Shown here piece after piece: positions 32,411 to 40,714 of a stretch of 64,000 nucleotides of DNA (position 1 is the first letter of the stretch; the number at the start of each line of letters is the position of its first letter). The stretch lies in NCBI GenBank assembly GCA_902801845.1, contig CADCJW010000005.1, forward strand, positions 100,440-164,439, written 5' to 3'. A program made the position numbers and the translations under genes. The notes under the pieces are model-generated. The model was not told where the DNA came from, ran no database searches, and saw only the letters and a program-made list of their open reading frames with translations. Source of the DNA: an uncultured Eubacteriales bacterium (GTDB lineage Bacteria > Bacillota > Clostridia > Christensenellales > CAG-138).

Positions 32411-34084
32411 TCAGGACACCGTATCGATGCGCAGAGAGGTATAGTACAGCTTTTGGAGGGCGTGGCGGAAGTTGGCCACCACGGTGCCGGAATACTTCTT
32501 GTTGATGTAGGTGGAATGGATCACCCGGCCCTCGCCCAGATAGACCATCACATGGCCGATCCGCCCGCCGCCGGAGCGAAGCAGGAAGATGACGTCCCCC
32601 CGCTGGAACTTGTCCAGGGAGGCCTGTCCCTCCTCTATGGCCATGGGCACCTTCATGCGGACCTGCTTCTTGCCGTGCCAGGTAAACTCCGTGATCTGGG
32701 AGAGACCGGACGCGGAGCTCTCCAGCCAATGATAGTAGACGAAGGCCGTGGGATAGAGCTCCATCCGCTCATAGCACCAGGAGATGATACCCGAACAGTC
32801 GAAGGAGAAGTCTCCGGTGCGGTTGTAGCTGTTATAAGGCGTGCCCAGGCAGTCGTAGATCTGGGCGATCATATCCTCGATGATGAGCTGCTTGTCATCG
32901 TAGACCTCGGTGTGGATCCGGCGAGCGGAATCAAAGCCGGCGTAGAGGGAGCTGCCTTGAATGAAGCCGCCCACTATGTTCATCTGGCCCTCCCGAAGGG
33001 TCAGGATCTGATCGTCCCCCAGGTACACGGCCATGCCGGTGATGTTTCCGGAATGCTGACCGGCCACCACGAATTCGCAGCCCTCCAGCACGCCGTTGCT
33101 CCGCTTTGGTAGATCCGTGAAGAAGAGGATGTCCCCCCGCTGAAGCTCGCCGCCTACGGGCACGTACTCCCACTGGGTGGGATGGCCGTCATAGTAGACC
33201 AGGCTCCCGGTGGAATTGAACAGCTTGAAGGCAAGGGAATTATAGACCGGGTCCTTGTAATAGATCGGGTATTTCTTATCGTTGTCCAGCTCCTTGGCGT
33301 AGACGCGGTAATAGTAGGGCTCGAAATCCAGGCCCAGCCGGCAGAGGACGGCGTAGATCCGCTCCGCCATGGAGCCCATGCTGTCCAGGGACAACAGCTC
33401 CTCCACGAAGGCGTCGGGGGAATACTTTTTGACCGTATAGGTAAGCTGCATGGCGGCGGACAGATACGCCTCCAGATCCGCCTCGCTGAGGGGGGTGACC
33501 TGGCTGATCTTCATGTAGCCCTGGCGACCCTCCTGGGTGGTCACGTAGTAATAGTCCCGATGGATGTTGTGGACGTACAGCAGATGATAGGATTCCCGGC
33601 CCAGGACCTTGGCGGTCTCGTTGGGCTTCTCGTAGACGGCCACGTTGGCAAAGACCATGGCGGCCAGCTTGCCCATGGCCTCCGCCCGGGGATCGGCGGT
33701 GGCCAGCGGCTCCACCGTGGGCGTGGGCTCCGGTTCCCCGGCCCACAGGGGGAAGAGCACCTCCCGCACCTCGCTTTCAAAGTCACGCCGGTCCATGGGC
33801 ACCGAGGTGGGCGTGGGCGTGGGCGTGGGCTCCGGAGTAGCGGTGGGCTCCGGCGTGGGCGTGGGGGATGCGGTGGGCGTGGGCGACGGCGTGGGGCTGG
33901 GGGGCATGGTGATGGGCACCGCGGGGACCGCCGTGGGGGCGGGCGTCTCCGGGGCGGCGCTGATCTCAAGGGGCGCCGCCGTCGATGTATCGAAGGCCTC
34001 CGCCGACCGATCCTGACACCCCGGCAGGGGGAGCAGGAGCAGGCACAAAGCGAGGGCAAGCAATTTCTTGGAAAAAGTTCTCAT
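32411..34084 (-). CDS. NlpC/P60 family lipoprotein, paralog B
   Basis: A 557-residue paralog of the neighbouring NlpC/P60 lipoprotein, in the opposite orientation. Lipobox LPGC (Cys24), a Pro/Thr-rich spacer, the same SH3-like region (VLGRESYHLLYVHN), the same Cys-less half domain (RGDILFFTDL, AVYLGDDQIL) and a C-terminal NlpC/P60 domain with DFSFDCSGIISW and RIGHVMVYLGEGRVIH. I start it at 34,084 because the signal peptide begins there; that ATG lies only seven bases after a TATACT box, so the mRNA may be leaderless. Confidence 0.9.
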   Translation of the reverse strand: MRTFSKKLLALALCLLLLPLPGCQDRSAEAFDTSTAAPLEISAAPETPAPTAVPAVPITMPPSPTPSPTPTASPTPTPEPTATPEPTPTPTPTSVPMDRRDFESEVREVLFPLWAGEPEPTPTVEPLATADPRAEAMGKLAAMVFANVAVYEKPNETAKVLGRESYHLLYVHNIHRDYYYVTTQEGRQGYMKISQVTPLSEADLEAYLSAAMQLTYTVKKYSPDAFVEELLSLDSMGSMAERIYAVLCRLGLDFEPYYYRVYAKELDNDKKYPIYYKDPVYNSLAFKLFNSTGSLVYYDGHPTQWEYVPVGGELQRGDILFFTDLPKRSNGVLEGCEFVVAGQHSGNITGMAVYLGDDQILTLREGQMNIVGGFIQGSSLYAGFDSARRIHTEVYDDKQLIIEDMIAQIYDCLGTPYNSYNRTGDFSFDCSGIISWCYERMELYPTAFVYYHWLESSASGLSQITEFTWHGKKQVRMKVPMAIEEGQASLDKFQRGDVIFLLRSGGGRIGHVMVYLGEGRVIHSTYINKKYSGTVVANFRHALQKLYYTSLRIDTVS

Positions 34085-34091
34085 GTTGGAC

Positions 34092-34121
34092 AGTATACCA
34101 AACAAACCGCCCCTCTGTAAA
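34092..34121 (-). promoter_or_regulatory. Sigma-A promoter immediately before NlpC/P60 paralog B
   Basis: Minus strand TTTACA (34116-34121), 18-base spacer, TATACT (34092-34097). The start codon at 34,084 is where transcription itself would be expected to begin; no Shine-Dalgarno sequence fits between. Confidence 0.7.
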
Positions 34122-34135
34122 GACATCCTGCCGAA

Positions 34136-34177
34136 ATAAAAAGGATGCGCCTTTTCTTTCAGAAAAAAGGCGCACCC
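34136..34177 (-). terminator. Terminator of the PAP2 phosphatase gene
   Basis: Minus strand GGTGCGCCTTTTT pairs with AAAAGGCGCATCC, followed by TTTTTATTT. Confidence 0.8.
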
Positions 34178-34259
34178 AAAGAACTTTACCTGGAGGAAAC
34201 GATCCCAAAACCTATTCGATTTTCCCTCCTGTGCTTCTCTTTTTGGGTCCCTTTTTCTT

Positions 34260-34928
34260 CTATTTCCGCGCCCTGTCGCTCTTCTTCCAGAGCATCAGCA
34301 GCCCTTCGTAGGCGTTCAGCAGGGCGACGCTGATGAGGATCCCGCCCAGGATGTCCGTGAACCAGTGGACGCCGGAAAGGAGCCGCCCGGCCACGATCAG
34401 CGCCAGCATCACGGCGAAGACCACCGTGAGGGCCAGTTGGACGATCCTATATTTCTTGCCATACTTCTTGAGGAGCATGAGCCCGCTGCCCAAAATCACG
34501 CAGGAGAGCATGGTGTGGGAGCTGGGGAAGGAGGCCTCGGGGCCGGTGCCGTCGGGCATGAGCACGGGCCGGTAGTTGACGATCACCTTTTCGAAGAACA
34601 CGTAAAGGATCGCCGTAACGACGTACAGGCAGCCCAGGAGCAAGATCTCCTTGTCCACCTTCAGGATGCTGCGCCGGTAGATGAGCTGCAGCCCGCCCAC
34701 GGCCGCGAAGCACAGGCCGATCACGATGGCCAGATACCCCAGCACGTCGGTGACCTTGTACCAGCCCCAGTTCACCCCGAACAGGTCATGGATGGCCACG
34801 TTCAGCTTGGAGAGACCGATCGTCGTGCCCTCCGGGCCCACCGCCGCCACGTCCACCGCCTTGACCAGCAGGATCAGCAGCAGAAACAGGCCGAAGCACA
34901 CCGCCGCCGTGATAAACTTTTTCTTCAT
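34260..34928 (-). CDS. PAP2 family membrane phosphatase
   Basis: A 222-residue integral membrane protein with about six spans and the type-2 phosphatidic acid phosphatase motifs: NYRPVL (partial motif 1), SFPSSHTM (motif 2, catalytic His) and SGVHWFTDILGG (motif 3, His and Asp). The usual Lys before motif 1 is in KVIVNYRP. It likely hydrolyses lipid phosphates such as undecaprenyl diphosphate or phosphatidate on the outer face. Undecaprenyl recycling would fit the neighbouring wall enzymes, but this is inference. Confidence 0.87.
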   Translation of the reverse strand: MKKKFITAAVCFGLFLLLILLVKAVDVAAVGPEGTTIGLSKLNVAIHDLFGVNWGWYKVTDVLGYLAIVIGLCFAAVGGLQLIYRRSILKVDKEILLLGCLYVVTAILYVFFEKVIVNYRPVLMPDGTGPEASFPSSHTMLSCVILGSGLMLLKKYGKKYRIVQLALTVVFAVMLALIVAGRLLSGVHWFTDILGGILISVALLNAYEGLLMLWKKSDRARK

Positions 34929-34998
34929 ATGACGCCCCCTCTGTTCAGTGTATGCAATCTTCCTATATCATACTCATTTATCGCCAAAAGGCAAGCTT

Positions 34999-35424
34999 TT
35001 ATTGCGCCATAAGACAGCGAGTGGGGCTCACGGTCTCTATCCTGCGGAAGCCCTCTCGCTCATAGAGGGCCACGGCCCGGGTGTTTTGGGTGAACACGTA
35101 GAAGAAGACGGGCTTGCCGCAGGCCAGGCACCGGCGCAAAACGGCGGTGCCGACGCCCCGATCCCGAAAGGCGGGCAGCACATAGAGATCGTCCAGCTCC
35201 ATCCTGTCCCCGTCGGGCACGAAGCGGTAGTAGGCCGCCAGCTCTCCGTCCCAGAGGACCCGTGTATATTCATCGATCCGCTTCTCGATCTTCCGCTTTG
35301 TCCAGTTCAGGGCCATGGTCAGGTCCAGATCCGGGTCCGTCTCATATGTCTCGATCAATTCTTTAGCAAAGGCGAAGATGGCCGGGGCGTCCGAGGGTCG
35401 GGCCGGTTCATAGGTAAGCTGCAT
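34999..35424 (-). CDS. GNAT family N-acetyltransferase
   Basis: A 141-residue acetyl-CoA-dependent acetyltransferase. The fold elements are visible: ELDDLYVLPAFRDRGVGTAVL, with the acetyl-CoA pyrophosphate loop RDRGVG, and the C-terminal NTRAVALYEREGFRR. The substrate is not predictable. The start at 35,424 has GGAGGAGAAT directly ahead; the upstream ATG at 35,436 is part of that ribosome site. Confidence 0.88.
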   Translation of the reverse strand: MQLTYEPARPSDAPAIFAFAKELIETYETDPDLDLTMALNWTKRKIEKRIDEYTRVLWDGELAAYYRFVPDGDRMELDDLYVLPAFRDRGVGTAVLRRCLACGKPVFFYVFTQNTRAVALYEREGFRRIETVSPTRCLMAQ

Positions 35425-35454
35425 ATTCTCCTCCATCCTGTATTTATATTCTCT

Positions 35455-36741
35455 TTATGCAAGCTGGTCCAGCGCAAGGTCCAGCGTCCGGTCCCAGCCG
35501 GTTTGCACATCCTCCGCCCGGGGCGGGCAGGGGACGTCCGGCTCTATGCCCACGCCCACGAAGGGGGTGCCGTCGACCATCTCGTAGCCCACGGACACCA
35601 CCTGCCCCCGGCCGCCCTCGGGCAGGGACAGCAGATAGGGGTTGCCTGTGGAGCCGAAGGTCCGCTCCCCCATGGTCCTGCCCCGCTGGTTGGCCTTGAA
35701 GAAGCAGGTGAAGTCCTCGGCGGCGGAGATGGTGTCCCGGCCGGTCAACAGCAGCACTAGGCAATCCGGCAGGGAAACCGCGCAGGGGCTCTCCCAGGCG
35801 TCGTTATACAGCTCGTATTGGGTGCGGCGGGCGTACCGTTCCGCCTCGGCAAAGTCCTCCGGCTTCACGATGCCTTCATCCAGCAGCCGCTGCCGGCTCA
35901 CGGGGCCCATGCAGGTGAGCTGGGAATTCCCGGCGGCGTCCGCGGCCCTGCGCAGCTGGGTCCACTTGCGGCTGCCGCCGAAGGAGCCCTCAAAGAAGGG
36001 CTGGGCGTACCGGGCCCCGCAGAGGGTCATGCCGCCCATGTTCCGGCGGACGTCGAAAATTACCGCCCGGGGCCCGGTCTCCGCCAGGACCTTCTGGAAG
36101 GCCGTCGCGTGGTCCACGTGCTGCATGTCGTCCACCCGGGCACAGAGTACGCCGCCCGCAAACAGGCGGAACCCCTGGCCCAGGTCTTGGAAGGGCCTGC
36201 GGCTCTCGGGCTCGGGAGCCTTCAGAAGGGGCGGAGGCTGATCCGGGAAAGCGAAGGGGACCTCTCCCCCGTCCGTTTCAAGCACATGGTCCCGGCCTGA
36301 AAGCAGCACCGGCAGCCAACTCTCCAGATGCCCCCGGTAGGGATGGCCCTTCGCCGTGTACTTGTATCGGTCCAGCCGCACCACCAGCTCCGCCATGGAC
36401 AGGCCGTCGATGGCCCGGGCCTCCCGGAGCAGCAGGCTTTTTTCCGCGGCCTCCGTGATGAGAAAGCGGTCGCCCACGTGGGTGAGGCGGAAGGGCGTGA
36501 CGCCGTTCCCTTCCCTCAGCGCCTTGGGGAGGATCACTGTGCTGTGGCCGTCGTTCAGCAGCCGCAAAAAGGAGCAGAGCATAAGCCAAACCGGCAGCCC
36601 GTCCTCAGCCTCCAGCAGCTGGGGGATGTATTCTCTATAGGCCTGATCCCAGTCCGTTTCCAGCCGGTCGAAATAGGGATAGACCTCTTTGGCCGTTGCC
36701 CACAGGCTGGACAGGGCCCAGAGCCGTTCCGTTCTGTCCAT
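35455..36741 (-). CDS. S41 family peptidase
   Basis: A 428-residue protein of the C-terminal processing peptidase/tricorn-core type. The core IFDVRRNMGG (about residue 228) and the nucleophile region DTISAAEDFTCFFK (Ser in ISAAED), followed by GERTFGSTGNPYLL and VGVGIEPDV, are the S41 pattern. No signal peptide or PDZ domain is clear, so it is probably cytoplasmic. GGAGG lies eight bases before the chosen ATG at 36,741. Thirty bases separate it from the GNAT gene downstream. Confidence 0.82.
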   Translation of the reverse strand: MDRTERLWALSSLWATAKEVYPYFDRLETDWDQAYREYIPQLLEAEDGLPVWLMLCSFLRLLNDGHSTVILPKALREGNGVTPFRLTHVGDRFLITEAAEKSLLLREARAIDGLSMAELVVRLDRYKYTAKGHPYRGHLESWLPVLLSGRDHVLETDGGEVPFAFPDQPPPLLKAPEPESRRPFQDLGQGFRLFAGGVLCARVDDMQHVDHATAFQKVLAETGPRAVIFDVRRNMGGMTLCGARYAQPFFEGSFGGSRKWTQLRRAADAAGNSQLTCMGPVSRQRLLDEGIVKPEDFAEAERYARRTQYELYNDAWESPCAVSLPDCLVLLLTGRDTISAAEDFTCFFKANQRGRTMGERTFGSTGNPYLLSLPEGGRGQVVSVGYEMVDGTPFVGVGIEPDVPCPPRAEDVQTGWDRTLDLALDQLA

Positions 36742-36793
36742 GCGCTTCACCTCCGACCATCAGCATACCACAGTTTCCGCCCCCGTTGCAGTC

Positions 36794-36863
36794 TTGTTTT
36801 TACTTCGGCTTTCTGCTATACTATATACGCAAATCAGGGACCGCCTCCGAGCGGTCCTTTTTT
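36794..36863 (+). promoter_or_regulatory. Promoter followed at once by a terminator
   Basis: TTGTTT (36794-36799), 17-base spacer, TATACT (36817-36822), then GGACCGC/GCGGTCC hairpin (36838-36857) with six T. A transcript would be only about 35 bases unless it is an attenuator. No gene follows on this strand before the island, so it may be the remnant leader of a gene lost or displaced by the insertion. Confidence 0.4.
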
Positions 36864-36901
36864 CCTGAAAGATCCGCCATAGCGGCAAAGTCTTCGGGAT
36901 A

Positions 36902-36931
36902 CAAAAACAAGCACCCCGAAAAGGAGTGCTT
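36902..36931 (-). terminator. Terminator-like hairpin, leftward
   Basis: Minus strand AAGCACTCC pairs with GGGGTGCTT (one mismatch), then GTTTTTG. The interval 36,742-37,346 holds no convincing gene; its short open frames lack ribosome sites. Confidence 0.6.
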
Positions 36932-37045
36932 GCGCCGATCGCAAAACGGGGGTGCCAAGAAGGGTAGCAGGAGCCGCATTCTTCGACCCGAAGCTGTACA
37001 AAGTACTGCGAGAGGTCGAAAACGCGGCTAATTTGCGGCATCCGA

Positions 37046-37076
37046 TAAAAAGAAATGGCGCTTTCGCGCCATTTCT
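37046..37076 (-). terminator. Terminator downstream of the integrase end of the island
   Basis: Minus strand AGAAATGGCGC pairs perfectly with GCGCCATTTCT (loop GAAA), then TTTTATC. It is 270 bases beyond the integrase stop, on the chromosomal side of the candidate attachment site. Confidence 0.7.
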
Positions 37077-37118
37077 ACCTTTTTGGATGATTTGATCACT
37101 GCTTGCCGCAAATGTCCT

Positions 37119-37157
37119 GCTGCCCGTATCGGCAGCCCAAGCGAGGTTAACGCTTGG
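37119..37157. other. Two adjoining perfect hairpins of unknown role
   Basis: GCTGCC/GGCAGC (37119-37136) is followed without a gap by CCAAGCG/CGCTTGG (37137-37157). Neither has a T tract. They lie between the leftward terminator and the candidate attachment site in DNA without a gene. Confidence 0.4.
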
Positions 37158-37215
37158 AGAACTGAGGCGCGCGGCGGGCTGCATGCAGACCGTACTGAAC
37201 AGATATCGAGTTCTG

Positions 37216-37243
37216 AAACCCTTGATATTACTGCGTTTCGAGC
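37216..37243. other. Candidate left attachment site (attL) of the island
   Basis: AAACCCTTGAT at 37216-37226 and the bases after it recur imperfectly at 63,959-63,987 in the same orientation. It lies 100 bases outside the integrase gene, where an attL is expected, and close to the point where G+C falls. The match is not perfect beyond 11 bases, so it is only a candidate. Confidence 0.35.
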
Positions 37244-37346
37244 GATGGCCGATTTTTTTGTCTCAGCCATTAACTACTTCTTTTTTCTCGTCACTGCCCA
37301 GTCTTAGCCCCGGACTCTGATTTAGAAGGCTTTTTCAATGCGCTGT

Positions 37347-38543
37347 TTACCACGGTACCACGGATGAAAGCTCTTCGGGCTTATTATACTTTGCCTTGGC
37401 GTAGATGTCCATAGTGACCTTACTGTTCTCGTGACCAGCCAGATACTGTACTGTTTTCGGATCTATGCCGGTATAAATCAGGTTGGTAATATACGTGTGA
37501 CGAAGCTGATGAGGCGTCACCGTAAAGTCCAGGGAGTACACTATATTTTCCCGGTTTACGCATTTCTGGCCGGGCTCAGGCTTGAACTTCTTTTTGATTG
37601 CCTGTCCATTCACGTATTTATACAGCGTTCGTTCCTTTGTGCTACGGACCTTGATATAGTTCCAGATCCGGACAAACTGAGAATAAGAAAGAGGCTGTCC
37701 GTTTCTGTCAGCAATCACATACTCAGAGATTGATTTTTCTTTTTCTTTCCTCAAACAGTCAACAAGATTTTCCGGAATCGGGACATCCCTTTTGGCTGCT
37801 GGAGTCTTCAGATCCGTCGAAACAACGGGTCTGTTCTTTTCAGAATGCCATGCCCTTCGGACTGAGATATATGGAGTATTTCCTTCAAGATGGACACAGT
37901 CCCATTGAAGCGCCAGTATCTCTTCCCGACGCAGCCCAGAATAGAGACCAATCATCACAAAGACGTAAGGTGGCAGATCCTTGATCGTATCCAGCAGTTT
38001 CTCTGCTTGTGCGTCGGTCAGAGCTTCTTTTTCTTTCTTCGGAATGCCTCCCTTGGCATTGAGATTCTTGGCAGGATTGTCCTTGATCAGATTACTGTAC
38101 TCGGCAGAGTAGAAAATGCTCTTGAAAAGCATATTGACCTTGTTGTACACATCCTCGGATCTCTTAGATACCGGTACCATTGCGAGCTTAATGTCATCGG
38201 CCGTCACCTCAGACAGATACATCTCCCCGAGGGGTGCAATGATGTATTTTCTGACGGTCAATGTATAACCCCTGAGTGTGCTGGGCCTTACATGTGCTGC
38301 CTGCATTTCCAGCCATCTCTCACAATACTCGCTTACGGTAGGATTCGCCTTCCGAAATATCATATCTTCGATTTCTTTTCGAGCCTGAAGGATCTTTCCG
38401 GCCAGTTCCTCTTCATTTTTTCCATAAACAGCAATTCTTTTCCCGTCAGAGTCATAGATAAACGCCCTGAGATAAAGATAATTCCCACGCTTCACCTTTG
38501 TAAATGCCGGAAGTGGTGTGGGATCAGCTTTCTTTTTTGCCAT
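37347..38543 (-). CDS. Tyrosine recombinase / integrase, copy 1
   Basis: A 398-residue site-specific integrase. It has an N-terminal arm-binding part (KVKRGNYLYLRAFIYDSDGKR), a SAM-like core-binding domain (about 65-170) and the catalytic domain: Arg in GLRREEILAL, HQLRHTYITN (His-x-x-Arg) and the nucleophile Tyr in TMDIYAKAKYN. GGAGG precedes the ATG. It is the outermost gene of the island, transcribed toward the chromosome, and is a clear paralog of the next gene; the two share the catalytic block LAGHExSKxTMDIYAK. Confidence 0.93.
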   Translation of the reverse strand: MAKKKADPTPLPAFTKVKRGNYLYLRAFIYDSDGKRIAVYGKNEEELAGKILQARKEIEDMIFRKANPTVSEYCERWLEMQAAHVRPSTLRGYTLTVRKYIIAPLGEMYLSEVTADDIKLAMVPVSKRSEDVYNKVNMLFKSIFYSAEYSNLIKDNPAKNLNAKGGIPKKEKEALTDAQAEKLLDTIKDLPPYVFVMIGLYSGLRREEILALQWDCVHLEGNTPYISVRRAWHSEKNRPVVSTDLKTPAAKRDVPIPENLVDCLRKEKEKSISEYVIADRNGQPLSYSQFVRIWNYIKVRSTKERTLYKYVNGQAIKKKFKPEPGQKCVNRENIVYSLDFTVTPHQLRHTYITNLIYTGIDPKTVQYLAGHENSKVTMDIYAKAKYNKPEELSSVVPW

Positions 38544-38638
38544 ATGTCTTTCCTCCTTAGCCTATGGTGAAGCTATTTTCTCAAAAGAGAAAAACCAAAT
38601 CCAGGATGTCACCCTTATGTATAGAAAAAGGACGAGGA

Positions 38639-39886
38639 TCACTCCCCGTCCTGATCTTTCTGTTTTATGCCTATTGGCTTCTTCCACTGATCAAAGGCTA
38701 CTGTCAGCGCCTTGGCCAGTTCCTCCGGCTTGTTGTATTTCACCTTTGCGTAGATATCCATTGTGATCTTGCTCTTTTCGTGACCGGCGAGATACTGGAC
38801 CGTTTTAGGATCCACACCGGCGGCAATCAGGTTAGTGATATAGGTGTGACGCAACTGATGCGGCGTCACCTCAAAATCCAGAACATACTGAACCTTCCCG
38901 TTATTCCTGGCCATTTCACCAAGCTGGGGGTAAAGCATATATTTCACATACTTTCCACCCACTTTTTTCTTGGCCTTCCTGGGCTTGGCTGTCCGGACAA
39001 CGATGAACCGCCACAAGCTTCTGAACTCCGTATAAGTCAGAGGGTCTCCTTCTTTGTTGGCGACTACATACTCTGAAGTCGATTTTTCTTTTGCTTCCCT
39101 CAGACAGTCCGCCAAACCTTTTGGTATAGCGATATCCCTTCTGGCTGCGGGAGTCTTAAGCTCTGTCATGATAACAGGACGGTTGCTTTCGGTATGCCAT
39201 GCCCTTCGAACTTTAATATAAGGAGCATCCGTATCCAGAATCACACATTCCCATTTCAGCGCCAGTATCTCTTCCCGACGAAGCCCTGCATACAAGCCCA
39301 ACATGACAAACACATAGGGCGGCAGATCGCGGATTGTCTTCAGCAGGAGTGCAACCTGCTCATCTGTCAGAGACTCCCGGTCCTTCTGCGGGATCCCACC
39401 ACCCTTTTGTGAGAGGAACCTCGTAGGATTATAGGTGATGATCTTGCTGTCTTCGGCAGAGTTAAAAATGCATTTAAGCAAGATGTTCACCGACTTAAAT
39501 ACTGAAGCGGATTTTTGTGAAACAGGAACCAGCGCCAGCTTTATATCATCAGCGGTGACATCTGTCATTCTCATATGGCCAAGCGGTTTTATGATATGTC
39601 GATTCACTTTGGATGTATAATCGATCAGTGTGGTTGATCTTACATTTGCTGACTGCATCAGCAGCCATTTTTCACAATATTCTTTCACAGTGGGGGAACG
39701 AAGGCTGAACAGGTCATCTTCTGTTCGGTGTTCCGCCTCTTCATATTTCTGGCAAAGCTCATCAATGGTTTTTCCGTAAACGATGATCAGCTTCTTGTCA
39801 GCATTCATGGCATAGGCCTTGAAATACTGATGCCCATTAATCGTCACGGTATTATAGTTGAAGTAGGGAACTCTCTTCTTGGGCAT
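38639..39886 (-). CDS. Tyrosine recombinase / integrase, copy 2
   Basis: A 415-residue paralog of the integrase at 37,347-38,543, with the same arm, core and catalytic domains (GLRREEILAL, HQLRHTYITNLIAAG, TMDIYAKVKYN). It adds a basic insertion near 305-320 (TAKPRKAKKKVGGKY). All catalytic residues are intact, so both copies could be active. AAGGAGG precedes the ATG. It is followed 95 bases later by copy 1, and preceded by the small excisionase-like HTH gene, the common order xis-int. Confidence 0.92.
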   Translation of the reverse strand: MPKKRVPYFNYNTVTINGHQYFKAYAMNADKKLIIVYGKTIDELCQKYEEAEHRTEDDLFSLRSPTVKEYCEKWLLMQSANVRSTTLIDYTSKVNRHIIKPLGHMRMTDVTADDIKLALVPVSQKSASVFKSVNILLKCIFNSAEDSKIITYNPTRFLSQKGGGIPQKDRESLTDEQVALLLKTIRDLPPYVFVMLGLYAGLRREEILALKWECVILDTDAPYIKVRRAWHTESNRPVIMTELKTPAARRDIAIPKGLADCLREAKEKSTSEYVVANKEGDPLTYTEFRSLWRFIVVRTAKPRKAKKKVGGKYVKYMLYPQLGEMARNNGKVQYVLDFEVTPHQLRHTYITNLIAAGVDPKTVQYLAGHEKSKITMDIYAKVKYNKPEELAKALTVAFDQWKKPIGIKQKDQDGE

Positions 39887-39955
39887 TTATATATCCTCCT
39901 TGTCTGGCCGATTGTGGCTATATTGTCTCAAAACGTTTTCCTGCCATCAACGATG

Positions 39956-40195
39956 TCATCGTCGTGCCGAAACTCTCGGAGTCCTGAAAGTTGTTCCCGT
40001 ATTGATTTCCTTCGGTTTTGCCCTATGGGTTGAACGAGCTATGAATTCCTGAAGGCTCTGTTCGGTAAAGTACACACAGCCATTCTCAACGTATTGGACA
40101 AAGGAAACCTGGCCGTTTGTCCTTGCTGCATCCAGCGTATCAATGCTGATGCCAAGGAGCTTCGCTGCCTCCTTCCTCGTAAGCAGTTTTTCCAT
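39956..40195 (-). CDS. Excisionase-like helix-turn-helix protein
   Basis: A 79-residue protein starting MEKLLTRKEAAKLLGISIDT, the MerR-like winged HTH of the excisionase/HTH_17 family (residues 5-50). A basic tail follows. Small proteins of this type next to tyrosine integrases usually set the direction of recombination. The start at 40,195 has GGAGGTGAT upstream; a longer in-frame extension to 40,333 runs through this ribosome site and the end of the pemK gene and is unlikely to be translated. Confidence 0.8.
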   Translation of the reverse strand: MEKLLTRKEAAKLLGISIDTLDAARTNGQVSFVQYVENGCVYFTEQSLQEFIARSTHRAKPKEINTGTTFRTPRVSARR

Positions 40196-40277
40196 ATTGA
40201 TTATCACCTCCGTGTTTATGTATCCGGGGGATACTTCTTCAGCATCCCCCTTCAGAAAGGAAAGAAAAGGAAAAGAA

Positions 40278-40700
40278 CTATGGAGCATCGACACATTCCG
40301 GTATCGGCATTCCCAAACTTTCAAGTGCAGCATCTTCGACGGCTGACATCTGATCCTTGCTGATCTTCCCGAGATACTTCAGGATCCGCATCTTGTCTAT
40401 TGCATGGATCTGTTCCAGGCAAACCATCGATTCAGTGCTGAGTCCTCGCACATTGTCAAGCATGACGTGAGTTGGCTGCTGTGTTTTCTTCAATTGGGAG
40501 GTGATTGGCGCTATCGTAATCAACGAGCTGTAAAAGTTGCCAATATCGTTGGAGAGGACCAACACGGGCCTCGTTCCGCCTTGCTCACTCCCTTTGAATG
40601 GATTCAGATTTGCCAGATAAATATCACCGCGATGGTAGATCCAGTTCTTCACTGTACCGGGCTGACGATTGAGTTTCTTATTTCTGGACTCATATCTCAT
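40278..40700 (-). CDS. PemK/MazF family toxin-like protein
   Basis: A 140-residue protein of the PemK/MazF endoribonuclease fold: YHRGDIYLANLNPFKGSEQGGTRPVLVLSND at residues 22-52 covers the RGD and RPVLV core, followed by PITSQ and LSTESMVCLEQIHAIDK. MazF proteins cut mRNA at short sites. No antitoxin of the MazE/PemI type is adjacent; the neighbours are the DUF6551 gene (14 bases upstream) and the HTH gene. It could depend on an antitoxin elsewhere or have another role in the element. GGAGG precedes the ATG. Confidence 0.87.
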   Translation of the reverse strand: MRYESRNKKLNRQPGTVKNWIYHRGDIYLANLNPFKGSEQGGTRPVLVLSNDIGNFYSSLITIAPITSQLKKTQQPTHVMLDNVRGLSTESMVCLEQIHAIDKMRILKYLGKISKDQMSAVEDAALESLGMPIPECVDAP

Positions 40701-40714
40701 CTGAATATTCCTCC

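Noticed and set aside
37028..37270. An 80-codon minus-strand frame near the island border
   Set aside because: It runs into the terminator hairpin at 37,046-37,076, crosses two perfect hairpins and the candidate attL, and lacks a good ribosome site.
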